A stretch of DNA of 19,792 nt from Chrysochromulina tobinii (lineage: Eukaryota; Haptophyta; Prymnesiales; Chrysochromulinaceae): the NCBI GenBank assembly GCA_001275005.1, contig JWZX01003009.1, positions 1 to 19,792 on the forward strand, written 5' to 3'. The notes beneath the pieces were generated by a model. The model saw only the letters and a list, made by a program, of their open reading frames with translations, was not told the DNA's origin and searched no databases. The translations under genes and the position numbers were made by a program. This document shows positions 1-8,343 of the stretch, piece by piece (the first letter of the stretch is position 1; the number at the start of each line of letters is the position of its first letter).

Positions 1-605
1 CGAAACTCGCGCGGCGGCCTAGCCCACCGTCATCAGGAGGTATTCATGCTAATCAAGAACTATGAACAACGACTCTGACCTCCATAATGGATCGAAGTTA
101 TCCATAGGTAATAATAATCGAATGGTATAGCCGGTGTTGATTCCGCATTGCGCATCTCGTCCTAACTTCGGTTCAACGCGTGATTAACGTTCTTGCTTCT
201 TCTTCGGGCGGAAGGTAGCAGGTGTACACATGCGTCTCTTGTTGATCTCGTCCATGGTGAAGAGGGGACGCGAGGCGGGTTAATCTCTCGTCTGGATGTG
301 CGGTAAGTCGGGCGTCTCCGGCGCATGAGGATGGATCAATACTGATCATAATTCCGTAATGAGATTGACATATGTGAGTCGCCGTCGCGCTGGCTCGCGC
401 GTCTATAGCGCGTCCACAGCGGCACAGGCCCACAGCGAACCCACAGCCCATGCCACACCACAGCCACTCGTGGTACGTGGACGCGCGACTCATCACGGGC
501 CAATACCAATTTTATAACGGCACATAGTGAAGCGCGAAGCATGCGCGGACCGCAACCGAGATTCTTGAGAGTTCGGCGGCTATGAACAAACGGTCCAAGA
601 AGAGT
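1..605. other. Intergenic, no gene recognised
   Basis: I find no convincing coding region here. The open frames on the minus strand (around 173-542) have no recognisable motif, are Arg/His/Cys-rich in the way of chance frames, and overlap one another. The stretch is more AT-rich than the coding regions and ends in the promoter of the channel gene. Confidence 0.6.
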
Positions 606-613
606 TATAAATA
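606..613 (+). promoter_or_regulatory. TATA box of the channel gene
   Basis: A perfect TATAAATA lies 42 bases before the ATG at 656, in an otherwise GC-rich approach. If transcription starts about 25-30 bases downstream, the 5' leader would be only about 15-20 nt. The position is read directly; the function is inferred. Confidence 0.5.
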
Positions 614-655
614 ACTTCAGTTGTACCCTTCAGCTTTTGTTCCCGGCGGGCGGCC

Positions 656-3293
656 ATGTCCCTCCGCTTCGTCCTTTCGACTGTCGTGCTTTCGTTCTTG
701 GGGAGCAACGGTGTGTCAGCGTCAGAGGAGCCAAGCGGCGGCGGCGGCGGTGGTGCGCCAGGCGGTGGTGTGCCCGGCGGTGGTGGGCCAGGCGGCGGCG
801 GCTTTTCCTTTCCGCCTGATCTGCCGCCTTCGCCGCCGCCGCCGTCGCCGTCGCCGCCGCCGCCGAGTCGCCCCCCCCCGCCGGAGCCGCCCCAGCGGCC
901 CCCGTTGTTTCCAGGCTATACGTCCGTGTTCGCCTCCATTTGCCAGAATGAGTGTGAATGGGCCAACAATGGCGTTTGCGAAGACGGTGGGCCTGGATCG
1001 TCTTACTTTGATTGCAACCTGTGCGCCGCACCGTCTCCGCCAGAACTCTACCCTTGTGTGTGCTGACCACTGCGGACCAAACCCGCGCCCGGCATCTAGT
1101 CCGTAAAGATTGAGTAAAGATTGAGCTCACGGCGGAGCCCTTTCTCGTCGCTGACGCGATGTGTGAGACTCTCGTTTGAGCAGCGGCGCCGACTGCGCCG
1201 ACTGTGGCCCGCGTGGAGGCGCCGATGACGGCGATCAGCGTCTCCGCACCTCGTGCCCCATCGAGTGCAACAGACTCGGCAACACCACCCTTCGGAACCA
1301 GCAGGAAAAATGGTGCCTTGAATGGATGTGGAACCAGGCACAGCTGGAAACGAACGACAACGTGATTCCGGAGTGCCACCGGAATTGCAACAACTGGCAA
1401 TGCAATCACGACGGCGAGGACTGCACGCTCGACCAGGCGCTCACCGTGTGCCGTCCGGCCATGCGGCGCAGGGCGGCGATTCTCAAGGCGATCCCGCCCA
1501 ATCAATATCTGCGTACGAGCACAGGAGGGTTCGTCACGCCCGATCGCGCCCCCGTCGAGCTGGCTGTGACCGAGATGGAGGCCTTCCGCCCGGCTCTCGA
1601 CGAAGGCAACAACCAGTGGAAGCTCGAGGTCGAAATGAAGCTCTCGCTGCGCTGGGCCGACCCGCGCCTGCGCGAGGTCGACTGCAAGCGCAAGCTCGAC
1701 AAGATGCTCACGGTGATTTCAGGTTCGACGCCGGCTGTACGTGACGAGCGTGAGAGTGACCGGACGCTCATCTGGACGCCGTCGGTCGAGCTCAACGGCT
1801 CCGCCATCTCCTATCGGGCCGATGCGTCCAACGTCGCTCCCGGCGGGATCAAGAACGAGGTCTCGGCGGCGACCTTCGCGTTCACCGAGGGCGCTGCGGC
1901 ACCTTGGATGGGCGACGGGCCGGGGGATGGCTCGCCGCTGTGCGTTAACTGTGCGCAACAGGAACTCAAATTCACCTGGGCCATCCGCATCATGCCAACG
2001 CCTAAGTATGGCTCCTACCCGTTCGATCGCCAGCAGTTCACCATTCGCTTCGACCTCGGCGATAAGGTCGACATCTTCTCATGCAAGCACCTGATGAACG
2101 ACAGCAGCTCGCTGTTCACGACGCTCAAGGCGAAGAAGGATCTGGACTCGCTGCTGCCCACCTCCAACGAGTACATCTGGAACGACTATGAACAGGAGTA
2201 CCTCTCTGCGCGTCATCCGAAGGGCGAAGACGGCTCCGTCGACAAGGGCAAGTGCGACATCACGTTCAAGGTGAGGCGTGATCCTTCGATCGTCTTTCTC
2301 AAGATCATCGTCCCGACGATCATTGTCATGTACTTAGGTCTGCTCGGGTCTTACTTTTTGGTTTTCGACATTGCTGGCGACCGCGCCGCGCTCCTGAGCG
2401 TGTCGATGCTCATCAACATGGTCAACCTCCAGCAAGACTACGGGCTCGGCAAGCTCATGTACGCGATGTGGTTCGACTCGTTCTCGATCTCGCAGATCGC
2501 GATCAGTTTGATCGCGATTATCGAGTTGATCATTGAGCACAGGCTCTACCATGCCGGCTTCGAAGTGGAGGCCCTCGTACTGCAGTCGATCTGGTCGTGG
2601 CTAATCAACCTAGGCATCTACCCGCTGATGACGTTAGCCATTATCCTCAGCCCTATGTACCCCGGTAAGGACGGCGGCATGGGCGCGCCGTCCATCGCCT
2701 GCTGGATTATCATGAGCATCTGCATCTTCCTCGCAGCTTGTGAGTACTACCGGCGGCTGAAGGCAGGGCGCGTGCGGCGGGAGAAATGCATCGTCGCCCT
2801 CAAAAAGTGCAACGGTCAAGATCGCACTGACTTTATGCGACTGTTCGAGCACGCCTTTCATGCCTTCGACGAACAGGGCGCTGGTTCACTCCACATTGAT
2901 GTGCTGCGGGTGCTCCTCCTTGCGGCCTTCAACAAGGATTTCAACCAAGATGGGAAGATAGACAGCAAAGAGATCTATTTGAATTCCATCGACGAAGCGC
3001 GCGCTCTTGCGGGCGCCACGGGTGGCCAGCTCTCATTCGAAGGTGCGTCGATTGATGCGGAGGACCTCTGCCTTGCATGCAAGTGCTCACTACTGCGCTC
3101 TCGACTCTCATTCGAAGCATGCAAAGACCTGTTTTCAAAGCTGCACGTCGCTGGCCGTGACGACGTAACCCTTGAGACCCATGCGCCAGACGGCGGTGAT
3201 GGCTTGACGAACGTCGAGCCATACCGGGCGGATTTGGAGCGCAAAGGGCGCTCGATGCAAGGGTTTATCGGCTCTACATTGTTCCGTGAATAA
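656..3293 (+). CDS. Pentameric ligand-gated ion channel with Notch-like Cys repeats and C-terminal EF-hand (2 exons)
   Basis: Exons 656-1020 and 1184-3293 join to 824 aa. The junction restores a Cys-rich motif (DCNL joined to GADCADCGPR), which fixes the intron. Order: signal peptide (1-23); Gly- then Pro-rich stalk (27-85); Cys motif C96, C100, C108, C120, C126, C129; LNR-like CNNWQCNHDGEDC; ligand-binding domain (about 220-488) with the family YPFD at 400-403; membrane segments at about 490-516, 521-540, 550-574, 589-612 and 625-645; EF-hand loop 707-718 (DFNQDGKIDSKE, canonical at positions 1, 3, 5, 9 and 12). The Cys-loop cysteines around YPFD are absent, as in prokaryotic relatives. Classical family members have four membrane segments. 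Five would put the EF-hand in the cytosol, suggesting Ca2+ control of gating. Ligand and ion selectivity cannot be read. The family call is firm; the topology is inferred. Confidence 0.88.
1021..1183 (+). other. Intron of the channel gene (163 nt)
   Basis: Starts GTGCGCCG and ends GAGCAG. Removing it joins CT to C and keeps frame into GADCADCGPR. It holds an 11-base tandem copy (TAAAGATTGAG twice, about 1105-1126). Its first eight bases match the first eight of exon 2 (CGGCGCCG) at six positions, a weak version of the direct repeats seen at other introns here. It lacks the CCCTCATCAG end. Confidence 0.8.
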
Positions 3294-3316
3294 GGTCAAA
3301 ATGGGGCGGGAGCACT

Positions 3317-3362
3317 AGCACTAGGGTCACTAGGACTGCATGGGCGGCGACGCCCTAGTGCT
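3317..3362. repeat. Perfect 10-bp inverted repeat just after the channel gene
   Basis: AGCACTAGGG at 3317-3326 is the exact reverse complement of CCCTAGTGCT at 3353-3362, starting 24 bases after the stop codon. Transcribed, it would form a stem in the 3' UTR. Similar stems follow the Tic22-like and AP2-RING genes. Confidence 0.6.
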
Positions 3363-3370
3363 ACCGCTCC

Positions 3371-3702
3371 GAGGTACACGGGCGGCCACGGAGGCTGCCG
3401 GCTGCGGGCTGCAGGCAGACGTAGCCCCGGTGACGCGTAGGTGACGCGGCGGTGGATTTCAAGGCAGGCGGCGGCAACTTGACGGTTTATTTGGCAGGCG
3501 GCGGCAACTCGGCAGGTATGTGGCTGGAATGCGGCAGTACAATGTATCTATCGATCGGAGCGGGGAGCATGCGGAGGTACGTCTACGTGGGCGGCTGCGG
3601 GCTGCGACCTGACGTAGCGTAGCCCCGGTGACGCGTAGGTGACGCGTAGGTGACGCGGCATAGGTATGTGGCTGGAATGCGGCAGTACAATCTATGTATC
3701 TA
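3371..3702. repeat. Locally duplicated intergenic segment
   Basis: Between the convergent channel and sulfotransferase genes (3294-3947 has no gene), two blocks occur twice in the same order. Block A (gaggtac, a Gly/Cys-type GC run, then GTAGCCCCGGTGACGCGTAG) is at about 3371-3450 and 3573-3659. Block B (GTATGTGGCTGGAATGCGGC plus AGTACAAT) is at about 3515-3543 and 3664-3691. The second block A has an extra GTGACGCGTAG unit, and a 16-base unit (GGCAGGCGGCGGCAAC) is doubled at 3463-3478 and 3493-3508. It is a tandem duplication of about 150-200 bp with internal slippage; no transposon features are seen. Confidence 0.7.
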
Positions 3703-3947
3703 AGTGTATGTTGGCAGACGGTATTTCGTGGATTTGGTACAGGCGCGGCACGGCAGCTTCTCGGATATTCGATTTCCAAACCGCAAACGCGAGACCTCGC
3801 GACGTCGCAAGACGCAAGCCTTAGTCCACCTTACTCGTACTCGTTACTGCCGCATGCCTCAAATAATTAAAGGAAACCCCGCCTACACACCAGGATTTCC
3901 CCGAAGTGAACGAAGACATTATGCGATGGCATTACACCCTCCGAGCC

Positions 3948-5576
3948 TCACGCCACCAACTGCGCCACGCTCGCGGGCACCGCCGCCACTGCACCCCCCT
4001 TGCCCTTGCCTCCCTTGCCCGCTACAGCCCCCTCGCCGCCGCCAAAGGTGCGCGCGAGCATCGCGCCGAGCAGCTCGCGCTGCGCGGGCGAGAAGGCCTT
4101 GGCGCCATCGCCCACGCGCCCCGCGCGGATGAAGTGGAACTCCTCCGAATCCTCCGGCCGTCGCACCCAGCGTACCGAACGTGGCTGGAACTGACTCTCG
4201 TGGCTCCGCATCCATTCAAAGCTGAATTGCGGGAGCAATTGATCGAGGCGTGCGTCGCTCAGCCCGAAGCCGCAATGCGCATTGACGCGTCCGATGCAGG
4301 CGCGCGGCTCGCGTTTGAGCTCCTCGTACGAGATTACGAGCACGCGCGGGTCCGTGGCCGCTGGGCGATGAGGGATGCAATTAGGGGCAATAGGGAGGCA
4401 ATTAGGGAGGGCATTTGGGCTCCAGCTCGGAGATCTATTCCTTCTTACGCCGTGCCCGCTGGCCCACATAGCCAAGACTTGAGGTGGCAGTAATCAGGCA
4501 GCACTCATGTGCACTCATGTGCACTCATGTGCACTCATGTGCACTCATGTTCACTCTTGTTCACTCTTGTGCACTCTGATGCACTCTGATGCACTCTGAT
4601 GCACTCTGATGCAATCATATGCGATCGCACCTGGCCCACAAAGCCATGACTTGAGGTGCGCCGACCATGATCCGAATGGTGCTCGACCTGCCGACCACTC
4701 GACGATGAATTCGTCGAGGGTGCCGTCGAAGCCGCCGTCTTCGGCCGCCTGGTGCGCGAGGTGGTGGTAGAATGAGACGCAAGCATCGGCCGCACGCCGC
4801 GTCATGTACACGTAACGTGCGCCTGGGTGTGACTTGGGCATCATAGACCAACGCAAGTGAGTGTTGAACAAACGCCGTTGGAGCTTGGCGTGGTTGGCCT
4901 GGACGGGAGCCGCGAGCGAGCCGTCGGCACCCCAGGTGCGGTCAACCTCGAAAAAGGGGCACGCGTCCGACACGTGCGCCAGCGGAGACTGCCCGTCGGT
5001 CGCGAGAGTGTGCACTATGTGCTGCATCCAGGTGGTACCGCTTTTGGGGAACGAGGCGACGAAGACGTCGCCCTCGCGCAGCGGCAGCGCGGCGCACAGG
5101 GCAACCGTCCGCTCGGACGTGATCGGCAGCAACGGCATGGGCTCCTCCCCGTTGGCCAGGGCGCGAGTGGCACTGTCTGCAGGCGCGCCGCCCAGTGCCG
5201 CAGCGGCCACGAGCTTCCGAGCCTCTTTGACGTCTTCGGCGGCCTCGTACCAGTCCTTGCCCCAGAATTCGCGGCATTTTTTGCGAATGTCGGTGAGGCT
5301 GGACGAGTCGGACTCCACCACCCGATTGCGACCACCGGAACCGCGCGATTGCCGCCACCAGGCCAGCCACACGGTGGCCACGGAGACGGCGGCGACGGCG
5401 CCGAGGGCGACGAGCTCGCGCGTGGTGGGCATGGCGGCGGCGCACGACCAGATGCGGAACGGCGCGGCAGAGAGTGAGACGCTCAGCCGCAGCCGTCCCA
5501 CGCTGGGCTTGGAGGCCGCCGTCGCACCGACCGAGGAACTCCCGCGCGGGGAGAGTTGCTCGAGCACAACACACAC
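3948..5576 (-). CDS. Sulfotransferase (SULT/Sulfotransfer_1 family), 2 exons
   Basis: Exon 1 is 5576-4631 and exon 2 is 4360-3948; joined, 452 aa. It should move sulfate from PAPS to an acceptor. Seen: 5'-phosphosulfate loop SFPKSGTTW (175-183); catalytic His in NTHLRWSMMP (H240); 3'-phosphate site R260 and S268 in RRAADACVSFYHH; after the splice, DPRVLVISYEELKREP and the C-terminal RAGRVGD (394-400), the family RKGxxGD. All key residues are present. A hydrophobic stretch (56-74, VALGAVAAVSVATVWLAWW) suggests a membrane anchor; a start at 5432 (404 aa) places it at the N-terminus as a type II anchor and may be the true start. The tail is Gly/Lys/Ala-rich. The acceptor is unknown: a glycan, lipid or small molecule are all possible. 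The gene is divergent from the GT31 gene across 132 bp. Confidence 0.88.
4459..4486 (-). repeat. Intronic near-copy of the end of exon 1
   Basis: These 28 bases match the last 28 bases of exon 1 (4631-4658) at 26 positions. The next bases inside the intron (CGGGCACGG) match the first nine of exon 2 (CGGCCACGG) at eight. The interior copy therefore looks like the uninterrupted exon1-exon2 junction. Confidence 0.8.
4501..4620. repeat. Decamer array, 12 units in exact 10-bp register
   Basis: On the plus strand: GCACTCATGT five times, TCACTCTTGT twice, GCACTCTGAT four times, GCAATCATAT once. The blocks are homogeneous within and different between, as expected from slippage or unequal exchange. 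It lies entirely in the sulfotransferase intron. Units abut without spacers, so it is not a CRISPR array. Confidence 0.95.
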
Positions 5577-5708
5577 ACCGAGGCTCCCGCCATCGAAAGT
5601 TGTACAACTTGTAGAAAGTTGAGAAGACGCGCTGTGCTGAATTCATGTATTCTTCACCATTCTTATTAAAATCCTACACCACTCTTCACAGTACGTGTAA
5701 AACTCTTC
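5577..5708. promoter_or_regulatory. Bidirectional promoter region, sulfotransferase / GT31
   Basis: Only 132 bp separates the divergent starts. It holds a perfect 14-bp palindrome, AAGTTGTACAACTT (5597-5610), which could bind a dimeric regulator, and a TATA-like TATTAAAA (5664-5671) 37 bases before the GT31 ATG. Positions are read directly; the roles are inferred. Confidence 0.4.
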
Positions 5709-7076
5709 ATGTCCACCTCCTTCCTCGCCGCGGCCACAACTCGTACGGCCGACGCCGCCATGCACTCCGTTGCCAGGCCTCGCGTACCGCTTCAGTACGA
5801 GGGCAATCGCTTTGATGGGGCAGTGCTTCCAGGGCGGCCAACGCCTCCGTCTGGGCTCGACCTGACCGGAGCCCATGCGATGCGATGCGCCATCGAGACG
5901 CCCGCAACGCCCGCGGAAAGCCGTGAGCGCTGTGATGTACTGCTGTTTATCAGCTCCGCCGCCGGCTACGAGCGGCGGCGCAAGGTGGTGCGGCAGACGT
6001 ACCTGACGGCCCTCGCCGCTGGCAGCGAGATGGCTCGGCGCGTGTGCTACTGCTTCCTGCTCGGAGCGCCCAAGCCGGATCAGGTCGAGGCGCTCGCGGC
6101 CGAGCAGGCGGAGTACGGCGACCTGCTCCAGGTGACGGTCCCGGAGAGCTACGAGACCCTCTTCCCGAAGGTGACCGCCTCGTGGCGTTGGGCGGTGGCG
6201 ACGCACGAGTTCAGCTTCTGGATGCACGCGGATGACGACTCGTACATACGGCTCGACCTGCTGCTGCGCTGGCTCGCCTCACCCGTCGCACAGCCGCACG
6301 AGGGCCTGTACGCCGGCTACATTTGGGACGGCTCCGACGGGCGTCGCACCAAGCCGCTGCGAGATCCCACAGCCAAATCATACATGCCGTATGAGCAATG
6401 GCCTCACGACACATACCCGCCGTTTGCGTCGGGGTGCGGCTTCCTGATCGCGTACGATCTCGTCGCATCGCTCGTCGCCAACTCGCCCACCTTCACCTTC
6501 TTTCGGGTGATCGGCATGCCAAGGAGCTCTGTTGAGCGCTGATGGTTCCCTCATCAGGCGATCGACGTGCCTCTCTGATGGCCTCCCTAATTGCCTCCCT
6601 CATCAGGTGATCGACGTGCCCATTGGGGTGTGCTTGGCCCAGCTTCCAACCGAACGGCTCCGGATCGTTCACATGCCCGAGGTGCGCCGTTAGGTTTGAT
6701 GGCCTCCCTGATGGCTGCTCTGATGGCCCCTCTGATGGCCTCTCTGATGGCCTCTGATTGCATCCCTCATCAGGTGCGCCCTTACCGGCCTCTGCCGCTC
6801 TTCCGAGCCGACACGATCGTCCAGCACTACATGCAGCCTGAGGAGTTTCGCCAGTTCCATCAGCGCGCCCTCGAGGCTGCTGCTCGCGATGAGACCGACG
6901 CCATAGGCGGCGGTGGGGGCGACGCCACAAGCACCGTCGGCACCGTTGCAGCGAGCGCCGCCGCAAGCACAGGCCCGTCCGTTGGGGCGGCCGCGAAGGC
7001 CGAGGAGCAAGAGCGTGAGCAGCGCATTGCAGCCGTCTATGACATGTTCGTCAACGCCAAGGTGATGCGCCGCTAG
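5709..7076 (+). CDS. GT31-family glycosyltransferase (beta-1,3-galactosyltransferase-like), 3 exons
   Basis: Exons 5709-6506, 6607-6681 and 6774-7076 join to 391 aa, both introns in phase 0. GT31 enzymes (Pfam Galactosyl_T) transfer Gal, GlcNAc or GalNAc from UDP-sugars in the Golgi. Seen: RRRKVVRQTYL (89-99, family RRxxxRxTW); core LFPKVTASWRWAVATHEFSFWMHADDDSYI with the metal-binding DDD at 175-177; YPPFASGCGFLI (236-247); after the first splice VIDVPIGVCLAQL, the family EDVxxG with Glu replaced by Ile. The first exon alone ends before this motif, which supports the splicing. No N-terminal membrane anchor is seen, unusual for a Golgi enzyme, so an upstream exon may be missing. The C-terminus is Ala/Gly-rich then charged. 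The sugar and linkage cannot be read. Confidence 0.85.
6507..6606 (+). other. GT31 intron 1 (100 nt), introner-like
   Basis: Donor CGG/GTGATCGGCATGCC; acceptor CCTCATCAG/GTGATCGACGTGCC. The first 14 intron bases match the first 14 of exon 2 at 12 positions. A third copy (GCGATCGACGTGCC, 6557-6570) sits inside, also preceded by CCCTCATCAG. The body contains GATGGCCTCCCT and AATTGCCTCCCT. Confidence 0.85.
6682..6773 (+). other. GT31 intron 2 (92 nt), made of 12-mer repeats
   Basis: Donor CCCGAG/GTGCGCCGTTA; acceptor CCTCATCAG/GTGCGCCCTTA; the 11-base intron start and exon start differ at one position. From 6698 to 6767 it is six tandem GATGGCCTCYCT-type units (one is 10 nt), then CATCAG. Splicing reads HMPE then VRPYRPLPLF in frame. 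Confidence 0.88.
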
Positions 7077-7292
7077 AGCATGAGCCAGCATGCGCTGAGG
7101 ATAAAGACACGTGTCAGTGGATCGGTTCGCGCGACGGCCAACGGCCCTTGGCACTCCTCCGAAGTAGTCTGAACTTTCGAGCTGTCAATGTCGGTCGTGA
7201 GGGTCTGTGTCGGTGCGTTGTTTTGGACGCAGCGCGATTTCAATCTCCCCCCGGCGAGATCCAAGTTCGTACCTCGACCGCAGGCCGGCGAG

Positions 7293-8060
7293 ATGAAGGC
7301 AAACGTCGGCACTGCGGCGCTGCTCCTGAGCGCGTGCTTGTGCGGCGCGCGCATGCTGGACGCGTCATCAACCCGCACCCGAGCCCAGTCGCCCATATTG
7401 CAACTGCGTGGTGGCCAGTCTGCCGATGACGAGGCGGTGCGCGCAGAATGCATCAAGAAGCTCAACAGCTTCCCCATGTTCTGCGTCGTCAACTCCGAGA
7501 ACAATGTTGTCGGCTTGCCCAACGACAAGGGTGGCTACGACGTCACGTGGTACGTTGACCTTGAGGAGGCGAGGGAGATACTCAACGTCATGATCGCCAG
7601 CTCGGACGTGGAAGATCCCGGATTCAAGCTCAGCTGCACGCCCTTGGGCAATGCGTTCATGATCTGTGCGGGCTTGACGGAGCACAAGAGCGAGGAGCAC
7701 GGGCCCCAGTATTTGCTCAAGCCCGCACGCTCCGTGCTCACCGCGGAAGTCGAGGCGACGCTCCGTGCGCAATTGCAGCAGCGCGGGATGGCAGACGAGA
7801 ACACGGGATGGCTTCTGCCCGTGTTCCTGCACGACGAGTTCCAGACGGATGCGCTGATGCCCATCTTCTTTAGCGCGGCCGGGTTCACCCAGGGATGGAT
7901 CAACGCTGGACGCCCCGTCGACGAGGCACCCCAGCAGCCGCTGATGATGGACATTCGAATGCTCATGCTGGCCATGCAGCAGGACTCGGCGATGAGGTCC
8001 AAGGCGCAGCCGGTGCCGAGCCGCGAGGCGTACCAGGCCGCTAAGGAGCTTCAGGTTTGA
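7293..8060 (+). CDS. Tic22-like plastid import protein
   Basis: 255 aa from the ATG at 7293. The frame is open from 7188, but this start puts a hydrophobic signal first (MKANVGTAALLLSACLCGA), followed by a Ser/Thr/Arg-rich stretch ending LQLRGGQ, a layout fitting bipartite targeting to a secondary plastid. Tic22 proteins act as chaperone-like factors in the plastid intermembrane space during protein import. Family features: FCVVNSENNVVG, DKGGYDVTWYVDLEEAREILNVM, LLPVFLHDEFQTDALMPIFFSAAGFTQGWINAG, with the alpha/beta pattern of two half-domains. The stop lies in GGTTTGATGGCCT, identical to the start of a GT31 intron region, so the true C-terminus might continue after a short intron. The neighbours are not plastid genes. 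Confidence 0.75.
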   Translation: MKANVGTAALLLSACLCGARMLDASSTRTRAQSPILQLRGGQSADDEAVRAECIKKLNSFPMFCVVNSENNVVGLPNDKGGYDVTWYVDLEEAREILNVMIASSDVEDPGFKLSCTPLGNAFMICAGLTEHKSEEHGPQYLLKPARSVLTAEVEATLRAQLQQRGMADENTGWLLPVFLHDEFQTDALMPIFFSAAGFTQGWINAGRPVDEAPQQPLMMDIRMLMLAMQQDSAMRSKAQPVPSREAYQAAKELQV

Positions 8061-8155
8061 TGGCCTGTATAATTAGAAAAGTTTGTCTTTTGTCTCAGAT
8101 CGTACCGATACCGATACCTAACGTGTGGTAACGAGACAACCATACGCATCGCGGC

Positions 8156-8191
8156 AAGAACCGCCCGCCCTTGGCCAAGGGGGCGGTTCTT
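8156..8191. repeat. Long inverted repeat after the Tic22-like gene
   Basis: Left arm 8156-8174 (AAGAACCGCCCGCCCTTGG) pairs with right arm 8175-8191 (CCAAGGGGGCGGTTCTT) except for a 2-base bulge, with almost no loop in DNA. It is followed by TTTT. It may mark a 3' end or separate this gene from the ShKT gene. Confidence 0.7.
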
Positions 8192-8343
8192 TTCGACCCC
8201 CGCTAACAAGAATTTATGGATTCTTCCCCACCTCCGTTGGAACACCGGGAGGGAACATTAACCCCGAGATTCACACCTCAAACGGATTCACACCACGTGT
8301 GCGCGCGAACTAACCCAGACGAACTTCCGACGGTCACCGCGAA

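Larger units (their letters stand above)
4361..4630 (-). other. Composite repeat-filled intron of the sulfotransferase (270 nt)
   Basis: On the minus strand the donor is CCAG/GTGCGATCG and the acceptor CGCCCAG/CGGCCACGG. Removal gives the unbroken family sequence SWLCGPAATDPRVLVISYEE. It contains an array of 12 decamers (4501-4620), an interior near-copy of the end of exon 1 (4459-4486), and a 3' part rich in CTAATTGCCTCCC-type units ending ATTGCATCCCTCATCGCCCAG, related to introns of the GT31 and BART genes. Confidence 0.85.

Noticed and set aside
630-1505. 291-residue minus-strand frame over the start of the channel gene
   Set aside because: Low-complexity Ala/Arg translation of the Gly/Pro-rich region; the plus strand has a signal peptide, a TATA box and a coherent Cys motif across the splice.
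3906-4493. 195-residue plus-strand frame across the sulfotransferase 3' exon
   Set aside because: Antisense to exon 2 with its clear sulfotransferase C-terminal motif; the plus-strand translation has no domain.
4501-4620. Regular short repeats that could suggest a CRISPR array
   Set aside because: Ten-base units abut with no spacers, lie within a eukaryotic intron and have no cas genes nearby.
8156-8191. Bacterial-type rho-independent terminator (GC-rich stem then TTTT)
   Set aside because: The surrounding genes are spliced nuclear genes, so a bacterial terminator is not expected; kept as an inverted repeat only.
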